From an uncultured Paracoccaceae bacterium (GTDB lineage Bacteria > Pseudomonadota > Alphaproteobacteria > Rhodobacterales > Rhodobacteraceae): 64,000 bases of DNA. The notes below the pieces were generated by a model. It made no database searches. It was not told the DNA's origin and was given only the letters and a program-made list of their open reading frames with translations. The stretch spans positions 196,224 to 260,223 of the forward strand of contig CANMWG010000002.1 in NCBI GenBank assembly GCA_947501555.1, in the 5' to 3' direction. Made by a program: the position numbers and the translations under genes. This document shows positions 32,272 to 39,838 of the stretch, one piece after another. How positions within the stretch are numbered: position 1 is the first letter of the stretch; each line of letters begins with the position of its first letter.

Positions 32272-33576
32272 TTAGAGTAGAGCAAGACTGAGGATGGGGA
32301 ATTCGATCAGGATGAACAGGATAATCAGCATCACAAAGGCAAAGGGCAGCGCGCCCATGAATACGTCCTTAAGGCTGATACGGTCGTCATTGATCGTCGA
32401 TTTGATCACGAAACAGGATATCCCCAAGGGCGGTGTCAAAAGCCCGATTTCAGCCCCCACCACGGTGATGATCCCGAACCAGATCAGGGACATGTCCAGC
32501 GCCTCGGCCAAGGGCAAGAACAGTGGTACAACGATCAAAATGATCGATGCCGTGTCCAACAACGTGCCTAAGAAAAGCATCAACAGCACGTAAAGGATCA
32601 TGATCCGCCAAAACGAGGCTTCGCTACCGACCAAAAGATCCTGCAGCTGGTTGGGCAGCCCCGCGAGGCCGAGCATCCGGCTATAGATCGAGGCCGCCGT
32701 GATCAAGAATAGGATGGCTGCGGTGATATGTCCGGTTTCCAGCAAAGCTTCCCAGAAGGTCTTTAGGTTCATAGATCGGCGCACCAATGCGATGATCAAG
32801 GCAACCAAAGCACCTGCCGCACCGGCCTCAACCGCTGTCAGCCAACCGGTGTAGATGCCGCCCAGAACAATCACGATCAGGCCCAACGTCGGAAGGGTCT
32901 TGGAGGCGACTTCGCGCGGGCTCATCCATTCAGTGTCTTTGACGACCCGACCCCCAACAAAGTTTGGTGTGAACCGTCCCATAAACCAAATGGCCCCCAC
33001 ATAGGCGATGGCCAGCATGATCCCGGGGATCACGCCCGCGAGAAACATATCCCCGACCGATTGTTCAGCCACAAAGGAATAGATGATCAACATCGCAGAG
33101 GGTGGGATGATCATCCCTAAAACAGACGACCCAGCGACGACGCCTACAGCAAAGCGGGGGTTATAGTCCTGCGCCATCATCTGTGGCACCGAAACTTTCG
33201 TGAAAACAGAGGCGCTGGCGATGGACGACCCTGTCACCGCAGCAAATACCGCGTTTGCCCCCACAGTCGCCATACCGATCCCGCCTTTGACCTTACGAAA
33301 ACGCATGGTCATGACTTCGTAGATATCCTTGCCCAGGCCCGCCTTTGAGACGATAAGCCCCATGAAGGTGAATAGCGGGATGGTGGCAAAGCTGTATTCC
33401 ATCGCACTGTCGCCCACGGCGATCTTCAGCAGGTTCAGCGCCAAGGTAAAATTGTCCCGCATCAACCAGATCGACACGAACGACACCACGCCAAGTGCGA
33501 TGGGGATGTAGACACCAGAATAGATCAAAAAGACAATCGCAACGACCGAGATCAGGCCAATCTCAATCGGGGTCAT
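32272..33576 (-). CDS. dctM: TRAP transporter large permease DctM
   Basis: 434 residues with about 12 membrane helices, typical of the DctM/SiaM large subunit of tripartite ATP-independent periplasmic transporters. Family segments include MGLIVSKAGLGKDIYEVM, FAAVTGSSIASASVFTKV, GSSVLGMIIPPSAMLIIYSFV and AEIGLLTPPLGISCFVIK. It moves the substrate across the inner membrane using an ion gradient. Its ATG overlaps the dctQ stop (ATGA). Substrate unknown; the neighbouring genes suggest an aromatic or organic acid. Confidence 0.94.
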   Translation of the reverse strand: MTPIEIGLISVVAIVFLIYSGVYIPIALGVVSFVSIWLMRDNFTLALNLLKIAVGDSAMEYSFATIPLFTFMGLIVSKAGLGKDIYEVMTMRFRKVKGGIGMATVGANAVFAAVTGSSIASASVFTKVSVPQMMAQDYNPRFAVGVVAGSSVLGMIIPPSAMLIIYSFVAEQSVGDMFLAGVIPGIMLAIAYVGAIWFMGRFTPNFVGGRVVKDTEWMSPREVASKTLPTLGLIVIVLGGIYTGWLTAVEAGAAGALVALIIALVRRSMNLKTFWEALLETGHITAAILFLITAASIYSRMLGLAGLPNQLQDLLVGSEASFWRIMILYVLLMLFLGTLLDTASIILIVVPLFLPLAEALDMSLIWFGIITVVGAEIGLLTPPLGISCFVIKSTINDDRISLKDVFMGALPFAFVMLIILFILIEFPILSLALL

Positions 33577-34124
33577 TGTTGTGGCTCATCATGTTCTGGG
33601 GTCCGGACAAGTTGGGGGCGGTCCTGTGCTGAGATGACCTTGATCACAAAGATCAGACAGGACAGCGCGGTGCCCACTGTGATGACCAGCTTGACGGGCC
33701 ACCATGGCAGGGTGAATAGGCCTGGCACACCGAAATAGTCTTGGGTGTCCCACATATGCAGAAATTCTGGGTAGGTGATGTATGCAATCAGCGCCATGAA
33801 AATAGCAGACACCGCATTGATGATCCGGCGCATATTCGCGGCAACACCGGGCCGTTTGTTTCCGATCACCGTTAGAAACCCGTCAGAGCGGGTCAAACGG
33901 TCAACGCGCACAACATCGGGTAGTTGCAGAAACACGATCAGCACGACCGAAAACTGCACGATTTCATAGGCCCCTTTGAGTGGTGCGCTGAACAGGCCCC
34001 GCGCCACCACATCGACGTTCAGAACCACAACCAACGCCAGCACAACAAGTGTGCCCAAGGCATTGGTTGCAATTGCAAGCATGTTGGCACCCCGAGAGAG
34101 GCCTGCGAATGCAGACTTTAGCAT
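33573..34124 (-). CDS. dctQ: TRAP transporter small permease DctQ
   Basis: 183 residues with four membrane helices (LAIATNALGTLVVLALVVVLN, YEIVQFSVVLIVFLQL, INAVSAIFMALIAYI and WWPVKLVITVGTALSCLIFVIK), the usual DctQ topology. The segment ARGLFSAPLKGAYEIVQ corresponds to the conserved loop after helix 1. It forms the membrane complex with DctM, to which it is translationally coupled (4-bp overlap). The gene lies 32 bp after dctP. Confidence 0.92.
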   Translation of the reverse strand: MLKSAFAGLSRGANMLAIATNALGTLVVLALVVVLNVDVVARGLFSAPLKGAYEIVQFSVVLIVFLQLPDVVRVDRLTRSDGFLTVIGNKRPGVAANMRRIINAVSAIFMALIAYITYPEFLHMWDTQDYFGVPGLFTLPWWPVKLVITVGTALSCLIFVIKVISAQDRPQLVRTPEHDEPQQ

Positions 34125-34156
34125 GATGTCAGTCCTCCCTTGGGGCCGCTACAAGA

Positions 34157-35230
34157 TTACTCGGATGCCCAGTCACGCACCGGAGAGAAACCAGCGTCTT
34201 CCAGTTTGTTCAGGTAGGCCGCGACCATTTCTGTGCCAGGCTCGCCCGCATCATCCAAAGTTGTCGCCAGTTCTTTGGCGATGTTTGGCATTGCCGCCGC
34301 CCATGCAGCACGATCATCCGCAGAGACATCAATGATGGTGCCGCCTGCTTCGATAAATGCAGCTTCGGCCTCGGCGGCCCGGTCCATCGCAATGCCTGCA
34401 AGGTGGTCACGGTAATCGATGGCAACAGCTTGCAGCACTTCTTTCACTTCGTCTGGCAAGGTGGCCCAATAGTCGGCGTTCACGGTGACTGTTTTGGAAT
34501 TCACCGCACCGAAATCCGTGCGCAGCATATAAGGCCCCACTTCGGAAATCTTGAAGGTGGCCGCAGCTTCCGGCCACAGCATCCCGCAGTCGGCCAAACC
34601 GGTTTGCAGCATGTTGTAGAAATCCGTCAGACCACCACGCACACCTGCGGCGTCTTGGATCCCTTCCAGATAGCGCAGGTTCAGGCCAGCACCGGCAACT
34701 TTAAGTCCCTCGAGATCGGAGATGGTGCTGACTTCGTCAGAGCAGAACATCTGATAGCTATCCAGCACAACGCCGGTGGCCAGATAGACCTGATTTTGCG
34801 CCTCAAATTCGTTCTGCATCGCCGGGAATTCGCGTGCGATTTCGTCAACCGCCTGGGCCACCGCGCGGGCATCAGAGGACACAAATGGCGTGGCCCCAGC
34901 TAGCCCTTGGCTGGGCAGTTTGGATGAATGGAAAATCGTCGTCACAATGCCGATATCGCCAAGACCAAGTTGGACGCCTTCCAACACCCCACGCGGTTTC
35001 ACAATGGATCCGCCGTAGTTTTCCTGCCAGTTCATTTCAAAATTACCGGTTTCGGCCAAGCGCCGGTCAACTTCCGGGATGAAGAAATCCGAGAATTCAC
35101 GCACCCAAAGCGCTCGGTCGGGGTAGCCATCAATGACCACGGCCGAAAGCGTTTCTTGCGCCGTGGCCGGCAGGGCCGTCAACGTCGCAAGCGTCGCACC
35201 GATCAAGGTGCCTTTTGTCCAATTTTTCAT
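34157..35230 (-). CDS. dctP: TRAP transporter substrate-binding protein DctP
   Basis: 357 residues from the ATG at 35230, behind the strong site GGGAGGAG. A signal peptide (MKNWTKGTLIGATLATLTALPATA) sends it to the periplasm. The mature DctP fold shows VIDGYPDRALWVREFSDFF, VLEGVQLGLGDIGIV and LEGLKVAGAGLNLRYLEG; the Arg in such strands usually binds a carboxylate. The ligand is probably an organic acid but is not identifiable. It lies 47 bp after the osmC-like gene in a seven-gene operon with an intradiol dioxygenase at the end. Confidence 0.92.
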   Translation of the reverse strand: MKNWTKGTLIGATLATLTALPATAQETLSAVVIDGYPDRALWVREFSDFFIPEVDRRLAETGNFEMNWQENYGGSIVKPRGVLEGVQLGLGDIGIVTTIFHSSKLPSQGLAGATPFVSSDARAVAQAVDEIAREFPAMQNEFEAQNQVYLATGVVLDSYQMFCSDEVSTISDLEGLKVAGAGLNLRYLEGIQDAAGVRGGLTDFYNMLQTGLADCGMLWPEAAATFKISEVGPYMLRTDFGAVNSKTVTVNADYWATLPDEVKEVLQAVAIDYRDHLAGIAMDRAAEAEAAFIEAGGTIIDVSADDRAAWAAAMPNIAKELATTLDDAGEPGTEMVAAYLNKLEDAGFSPVRDWASE

Positions 35231-35277
35231 GTTTTCTCCTCCCAAAGAAATGAGGCGCTATGCCTCTTTGATACTTG

Positions 35278-35736
35278 TTATTCAGCTTTCACCCAATTCA
35301 CCGTCAAATCGGTTCCGGCGGCTTCGAATAATTTGGCGATCGCACAGTATTTCGCGGTCTCACGACCGACCACATCCAGATCGTCCTGGGTGGCGGCCGT
35401 GATACAGTTGACCGTGAGTGTGATCGCTGGAAACGGCACGTCGATCTCTTCCTCCATGAGAACGCCGCGCCGGTCGAATTTGCAATTTGCATCGATAGTG
35501 ACTGTCCCCAAATCGACACCAAGACGTTTTGCATTTTTGTGCCCGATGACATTGGTGCACGCGATCAACGCGGTCATCGCTGTCTCGGTCGGGGTTGGCC
35601 CAAGGTTGGTGCCCCCCCGTTCAGCTGGTTCGTCAATGACCACATTCAAATCACGCACCGGAATTTCGGTACGTGCGTGCGTCGGGCATGTGGCCGTCGC
35701 ACGGTAGGTCACAACAGTTTTCATCTTAACCGCCAT
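35278..35736 (-). CDS. OsmC/Ohr family protein
   Basis: 152 residues, start supported by GAGGTGCAAA upstream. OsmC fold with the two reactive cysteines Cys60 (LIACTNVIG) and Cys131 (TAKYCAIAKLF), so it is probably a thiol peroxidase for organic hydroperoxides. The segment LGPTPTETAMTAL matches the family. It lies 11 bp after the nitroreductase gene and 47 bp before dctP. In this operon it may detoxify peroxides or reactive products formed in ring cleavage; that role is inferred. Confidence 0.88.
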   Translation of the reverse strand: MAVKMKTVVTYRATATCPTHARTEIPVRDLNVVIDEPAERGGTNLGPTPTETAMTALIACTNVIGHKNAKRLGVDLGTVTIDANCKFDRRGVLMEEEIDVPFPAITLTVNCITAATQDDLDVVGRETAKYCAIAKLFEAAGTDLTVNWVKAE

Positions 35737-35747
35737 TTTGCACCTCC

Positions 35748-36413
35748 TCAGGCAAAACTGCAGACTTTGTCGAATGGCAGGCGGGGCAATTTTTGGAACA
35801 ATGCCGTTTCATCCGCGTAACCGATGTTGCACAGAAAATTCGATTTCAGGCTAGTGCCCGCAAAGAATTCTTCGTCAACGATGGCGTTCGAAAACCCCGA
35901 CATCGCCCCCACGTCCAGACCCAACGCACGGGCACCGATCATGAAATAGGTGCCTTGCATGGTTCCGTTCCGATAGGCTGTATCTGCGCAATACTCTGGT
36001 TTGCCGTCGAACATATGCCGTCTGTCTTCGTGCGGGAACAAAACCGGCAGCTCCTGCCAGAAATCCATATCATGCGCGATGATCGCAGTGACAGGCGCGC
36101 CCATCATCTTGGCCACGTTTTGCGGCTTCAATGATTTGGCCAGACGTTCCTTGCCTTCGGGTGTTTTCACAAAGACAAACCGCGCGGGCAGCGTGTTCAT
36201 GCTGGTGGGGCCGTTGATGGTAATATCGTACAACTCTTCCAGCAGCCCATCGGGGATGGGCTTATCCGTCCAAGCATAGTGCGACCGGGCGTCGCGCAAG
36301 ATCAGGTCAATGGCATCATCCGACAACCGCGAGATCCGACCACGCAGGTCACGATGGTCTTGCTGTGCCTTCGCGCGCAGAACTTCCAGTTCTTTGCCGG
36401 TTGGCGCGTTCAT
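35748..36413 (-). CDS. Nitroreductase family protein, RutE/HadB-like
   Basis: 221 residues; its ATG overlaps the FAH-family stop (ATGA). It is a nitroreductase-fold FMN protein of the RutE type: RSHYAWTDKPIPDGLLEELYD near the N-terminus, TSMNTLPARFVFVKTPEGKERLA, NGTMQGTYFMIGARALGLDVGAMSGF and NFLCNIGYAD. RutE reduces malonic semialdehyde to 3-hydroxypropionate; related members reduce quinones or nitro compounds. Malonate genes lie on the opposite side of the promoter, so a C3 semialdehyde substrate is a reasonable hypothesis. Confidence 0.87.
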   Translation of the reverse strand: MNAPTGKELEVLRAKAQQDHRDLRGRISRLSDDAIDLILRDARSHYAWTDKPIPDGLLEELYDITINGPTSMNTLPARFVFVKTPEGKERLAKSLKPQNVAKMMGAPVTAIIAHDMDFWQELPVLFPHEDRRHMFDGKPEYCADTAYRNGTMQGTYFMIGARALGLDVGAMSGFSNAIVDEEFFAGTSLKSNFLCNIGYADETALFQKLPRLPFDKVCSFA

Positions 36414-37303
36414 TCTGCGGCCACCGCTGCAGGCATATCTTTTTCATCCACAATGGGATTCGCACAGATGCCGATCCCTTCGATTTCGATCTCAACCACT
36501 TCCCCCGGCACCAACCAACGTGGGTTGGGTTTTTTAGCGTGGCCGACGCCGGGGGGTGTGCCCATTGCGATAAGATCGCCGGGTTCCAGTGTTGTGTATT
36601 CAGAGATGGTTGCGATTGTCTGGGCGACAGACCAGATCATGTTGCCGGTGTTGGATGACTGTAAAATCTCATCCCCAACACGGCTTTCAATTTTCAACCC
36701 GCTGGCACCTGCAGGTATTTCGTCTGGTGTCACAACAATTGGTCCAATTGCACCGGTGTTGTCAAAGTTCTTGCCAGGGGTCCATTGATGGGTCTTGCGT
36801 TGGTAGTCGCGCACCGAACCATCATTGAACACGGTGTAACCGAAAACGTGATCCAATGCGTCGGCTTCCGAGATATGACGCCCGCCTTTGCCGATGATGA
36901 ACATCAACTCGGCCTCATAATCAAGTTTCTCAGAGCAGGACGGACGGACCAATGGGGCGTCTGCTGCCATGATTGAATTCTTTCCGCGCATGAACAAGGC
37001 CGGATAATCCGGTATGTCGTACCCGCCTTCTTTGATGTGGTCAGTGTAGTTCAGACCAAGGCAGATGATTGTGCCGGGCTCAGCAATGGGCAAGGCAGGT
37101 GTGATCGACGACACATCAACGCGTGGGGCATCTTTGATCTGCGCTGCAATTGATTCGACCAAGTCAGGTGATTGGGCAAGAGCCATCAAATCGCTTCCGA
37201 TCTTGGGGTTTAACTGCGTCAAATTGCACGCCTTTTCCCCATCTACCGCGAATACTGCTGCACCGTCTGTTGTCTTGCCTACCAAATATTTCACGTTGGT
37301 CAT
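36410..37303 (-). CDS. Fumarylacetoacetate hydrolase family protein
   Basis: 297 residues. A short N-terminal domain (to about residue 75) is followed by the FAH catalytic domain: GTIICLGLNYTDHIKEGG, metal-binding Glu residues in KLDYEAELMFIIGKGG, FNDGSVRDYQ, and MGTPPGVGHAKKPNPRWL. The family hydrolyses C-C bonds of acylpyruvates and related beta-dicarbonyls, or decarboxylates/isomerises ring-cleavage products. It is the first gene of the minus-strand operon and faces the YciI/GntR genes across a palindrome. It could cut the product of an unseen ring-opening step. Confidence 0.9.
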   Translation of the reverse strand: MTNVKYLVGKTTDGAAVFAVDGEKACNLTQLNPKIGSDLMALAQSPDLVESIAAQIKDAPRVDVSSITPALPIAEPGTIICLGLNYTDHIKEGGYDIPDYPALFMRGKNSIMAADAPLVRPSCSEKLDYEAELMFIIGKGGRHISEADALDHVFGYTVFNDGSVRDYQRKTHQWTPGKNFDNTGAIGPIVVTPDEIPAGASGLKIESRVGDEILQSSNTGNMIWSVAQTIATISEYTTLEPGDLIAMGTPPGVGHAKKPNPRWLVPGEVVEIEIEGIGICANPIVDEKDMPAAVAAE

Positions 37304-37351
37304 CCTTGTCAGTTCGGTATTTTTCTGCCTAGGATAATGCTCAATGTCAAT

Positions 37352-37365
37352 AAATATCGATATTT
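37352..37365. promoter_or_regulatory. Palindromic operator, probable GntR site
   Basis: AAATATCGATATTT is a perfect 14-bp palindrome in the 79-bp gap between the divergent FAH-family and YciI genes. Related sequences occur upstream of the malonyl-CoA decarboxylase gene. The GntR regulator encoded 426 bp to the right is the obvious candidate for binding. Palindromes with an AT-rich frame are usual for GntR (FadR subfamily) operators. Confidence 0.6.
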
Positions 37366-37382
37366 TGGTGAGGGGTTCAAAA

Positions 37383-37769
37383 ATGGTTGCTTGGGCGGAT
37401 TATAAGAAAGAGGCAAAGGGACGTGGCGCTTTGGCGCTTGAACTCTACGTCGCGCAGAGCAGTCCGGCGGGCGCTCCAGAGGATGTAAAAGCCGCCTTGT
37501 CTGACCATCTTGCTTATCAGGCACAGCTCGAAGCAGCAGGAAACTTGGCCTTTGCCGGACCGATGTCAGACGAAACAGGTGATCACATGCAAGGCATGGG
37601 GTTGATCATCTACCGCGCAGACAGCTTAGAAGCCGCGCGGGCATTGGCAGAAGCCGACCCAATGCACAAAAGTGGTGCACGCAGTTTCACCTTGCGGCGT
37701 TGGATGATAAACGAAGGATCCATTAACTTGACGGCAGGCCTGTCCACGAAGACAGTCACGCTGACCTAA
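37383..37769 (+). CDS. YciI-like family protein
   Basis: 128 residues from the ATG at 37383, with GAGGGG upstream; an ATG at 37344 would overlap the operator. It is a ferredoxin-like (dimeric alpha-beta barrel) YciI domain: LSDHLAYQAQLEAAGNLAFAGPM contains the conserved His/Asp region, and ALAEADPMHKSGARSFTLRRW the second. Related folds include muconolactone isomerase and other catabolic enzymes. It is divergent from the FAH-family gene and 21 bp ahead of the GntR gene. Activity unknown; it may work on an intermediate of the same pathway. Confidence 0.82.
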   Translation: MVAWADYKKEAKGRGALALELYVAQSSPAGAPEDVKAALSDHLAYQAQLEAAGNLAFAGPMSDETGDHMQGMGLIIYRADSLEAARALAEADPMHKSGARSFTLRRWMINEGSINLTAGLSTKTVTLT

Positions 37770-37790
37770 ATCCGAACGAGGGTGCAGACC

Positions 37791-38456
37791 ATGAATATGA
37801 TCGACGACACCGGCGTCAAGGAAACGTCAGCAACACGTACTGCCTATGTGTCCTTGCGCGAGATGATTTTGACCGGCGCACTTCCTGCCGGTCAGAAACT
37901 TAAAATTGAACAACTCCGCGGCTTGTTGAACACAGGGGCGTCTCCTGTACGCGAGGCGCTGAGCCTGCTGACCTCGGATATGCTGGTTGAACGCATTGAC
38001 CAACGTGGCTTTCGCGCGGCCCCAGCAAACAAAGCCAATTTTGAAGAGATCCTGGCATTGCGGTGCACGCTTGAAGACCTTGCATTGCGGCAATCAATTG
38101 CGAATGCAGACGCAGACTGGGAAGAGCGTTTGGTGCTGACGCATCATCACATGAAGAAGGCCGCCCAGCAAGAAGCGGCGATCTTCGAAGAGGCACATAA
38201 GACATTTCACATGGCTTTGTTGGCAAACAGCGGATCGCCGATGTTGGAAAAATTCTGCGCCCAACTTTATGATTTGAACATCCGATATCGCTATCTTGCT
38301 GCAAAAAGCAGTATCTACCCCGGCCGTGATGTGCCTGCCGAGCATGAAGAAATTCTTGATGCCGCGGTGAAACGCGACGCTGACCGGGCGAGTGCGAAAC
38401 TGCTAAGCCACTACCGGCTGACCGGAGAGTATTTGTCGCGGGACATGCAGAACTAG
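37791..38456 (+). CDS. GntR (FadR subfamily) regulator, MatR-like
   Basis: 221 residues from the ATG at 37791, preceded by GAGGGT; an ATG at 37782 is possible. Residues about 15-80 are the winged helix (TAYVSLREMILTGALPAGQKL, IEQLRGLLNTGASPVREALSLL, VERIDQRGFRAAP). The C-terminal FCD domain contains metal-binding His and Asp residues (HKTFHMALLANSG, HEEILDAAV). It lies just upstream of the malonyl-CoA decarboxylase and synthetase genes, as MatR does in rhizobia, so malonate or a related acid is the likely ligand. Confidence 0.88.
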   Translation: MNMIDDTGVKETSATRTAYVSLREMILTGALPAGQKLKIEQLRGLLNTGASPVREALSLLTSDMLVERIDQRGFRAAPANKANFEEILALRCTLEDLALRQSIANADADWEERLVLTHHHMKKAAQQEAAIFEEAHKTFHMALLANSGSPMLEKFCAQLYDLNIRYRYLAAKSSIYPGRDVPAEHEEILDAAVKRDADRASAKLLSHYRLTGEYLSRDMQN

Positions 38457-38495
38457 GCCTTCTCATTTGCCGATTTAATTAGACTCTTGTTTAAA

Positions 38496-38528
38496 AAATC
38501 GATATTATTGACTCGTATATCGACTTTT
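38496..38528. promoter_or_regulatory. ATATCGAT-type motifs before malonyl-CoA decarboxylase gene
   Basis: AAATCGATATT (38496-38506) and GTATATCGAC (38515-38524) lie directly upstream of the malonyl-CoA decarboxylase start. Both share the ATCGAT/ATATCGA core of the perfect palindrome at 37352-37365. Repetition of the core in front of both transcription units suggests common control by the intervening GntR regulator. Confidence 0.5.
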
Positions 38529-38530
38529 AG

Positions 38531-39838
38531 GTGGACAAGATGCGACGCAACCGCTTCCTTGGGGACATCCTATCCCAGCTTTTTGACCGACGTGGCTTGA
38601 TGCGCGGCAAAGATGACACGCGCGACATTTTCGAATTATGCAGCGCACTCATGTCATCTGAAGGCGAGGTCTCGGGTCTTAGGTTGGCTTCAACCGTTCT
38701 GGCCCGTTACGCAACGTTGGATGACGATGAAAAGGCTGCGTTTTTCCACTATCTGAATGCTGAACTAGAAATCGACGCAGCCCATATCGCAGAACTGGCA
38801 AACAGCTACGCAGAAGCGCCGACGCCCGCGCTTTTCAAGTCACTTTGCCAAGCAGCCGAACCAAAACGACAAGAACTGTTGCGCAGGCTCAACCAACCAG
38901 TTGGTGCAACGGCCGAGCTCGTCGCGATGCGTGTCGACCTGTTGAAACTGCTGAAATCCAATCCGGATCTGGCACGCACCAACCTCGATTTTGTGCATCT
39001 GTTGCGTAGCTGGTTCAATCGCGGCTTTCTGGTGTTGCAACAAATCAGCTGGGACACCCCTGCCCGCATCCTCGATAAGATCGTCGCCTACGAGGCCGTT
39101 CACGAAATCAACGATTGGGACGACTTGCGCAGGCGGCTCTACCCGCCCGACCGACGTTGTTTCGCGTTTTTCCACCCCGCCATGCCCGATGAGCCCTTGA
39201 TCTTCGTCGAAGTTGCATTGACGGAAACGATACCGGGCTCCATTGACCATGTGCTCTCGGAAGAGCGTACCCCGCTGGACGCGGATCAAGCCAAAGTCGC
39301 CGTTTTCTACTCTATTTCGAACTGCCAAAAAGGGCTTACCGGGATCAGCTTTGGGAATCTGCTAATCAAACAGGTTGTGGCCGAACTGTCGCTGGAATGC
39401 CCACAATTGGAGAGCTTTGTGACGCTTTCACCGATCCCCGGTCTGACCCGCTGGCTTGAGACGCAAGTGGATGACCCCGATCTTGGCCCAACGGCACAAG
39501 CAACACTCGATGGGTCAATCACACCCGAGGACCTACGCGCCATAACCGCGCGCTATCTCGTGATGGCAAAACGGGATGATGGGCTGCCCAAAGACCCTGT
39601 GGCGCGCTTTCATCTCGGCAACGGGGCTGAGGTCCATGACATCCACGCAGGCGCGGACACATCCACAAAGGGTATGGCGCAATCACGTGGTGCGATGGTG
39701 AACTACCTTTACGATCTGGACCAAACCGAACGCAACCACGAGGCTTTTGCAACGGATGCAGCTGTGGCATCATCGCGCGGGGTCCAAAACCTATCGACCG
39801 CACAGCTACAGAAGAAAACGAAGGAAGTAACAGCGTGA
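38531..39838 (+). CDS. matA: Malonyl-CoA decarboxylase
   Basis: 435 residues, full-length malonyl-CoA decarboxylase: an N-terminal helical domain (RFLGDILSQLFDRRG, RYATLDDDEKAAFFHYL) and a GNAT-like catalytic domain (LLRSWFNRGFLVLQQISWDTPA, HEINDWDDLRRRLYPPDRRCFAFFHPAMPDEPLIFVEVAL-type segments and FHLGNGAEV with a conserved His). The enzyme converts malonyl-CoA to acetyl-CoA. Its end overlaps the malonyl-CoA synthetase start by 4 bp. Together they convert malonate to acetyl-CoA. Start at 38531 by position after the motifs. Confidence 0.94.
   Translation: MDKMRRNRFLGDILSQLFDRRGLMRGKDDTRDIFELCSALMSSEGEVSGLRLASTVLARYATLDDDEKAAFFHYLNAELEIDAAHIAELANSYAEAPTPALFKSLCQAAEPKRQELLRRLNQPVGATAELVAMRVDLLKLLKSNPDLARTNLDFVHLLRSWFNRGFLVLQQISWDTPARILDKIVAYEAVHEINDWDDLRRRLYPPDRRCFAFFHPAMPDEPLIFVEVALTETIPGSIDHVLSEERTPLDADQAKVAVFYSISNCQKGLTGISFGNLLIKQVVAELSLECPQLESFVTLSPIPGLTRWLETQVDDPDLGPTAQATLDGSITPEDLRAITARYLVMAKRDDGLPKDPVARFHLGNGAEVHDIHAGADTSTKGMAQSRGAMVNYLYDLDQTERNHEAFATDAAVASSRGVQNLSTAQLQKKTKEVTA

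Noticed and set aside
34157..38456. Complete Rut pyrimidine-degradation operon
   Set aside because: Only RutE-like and, elsewhere, RutF-like proteins are present; RutA and RutB are absent and the neighbours fit another pathway.
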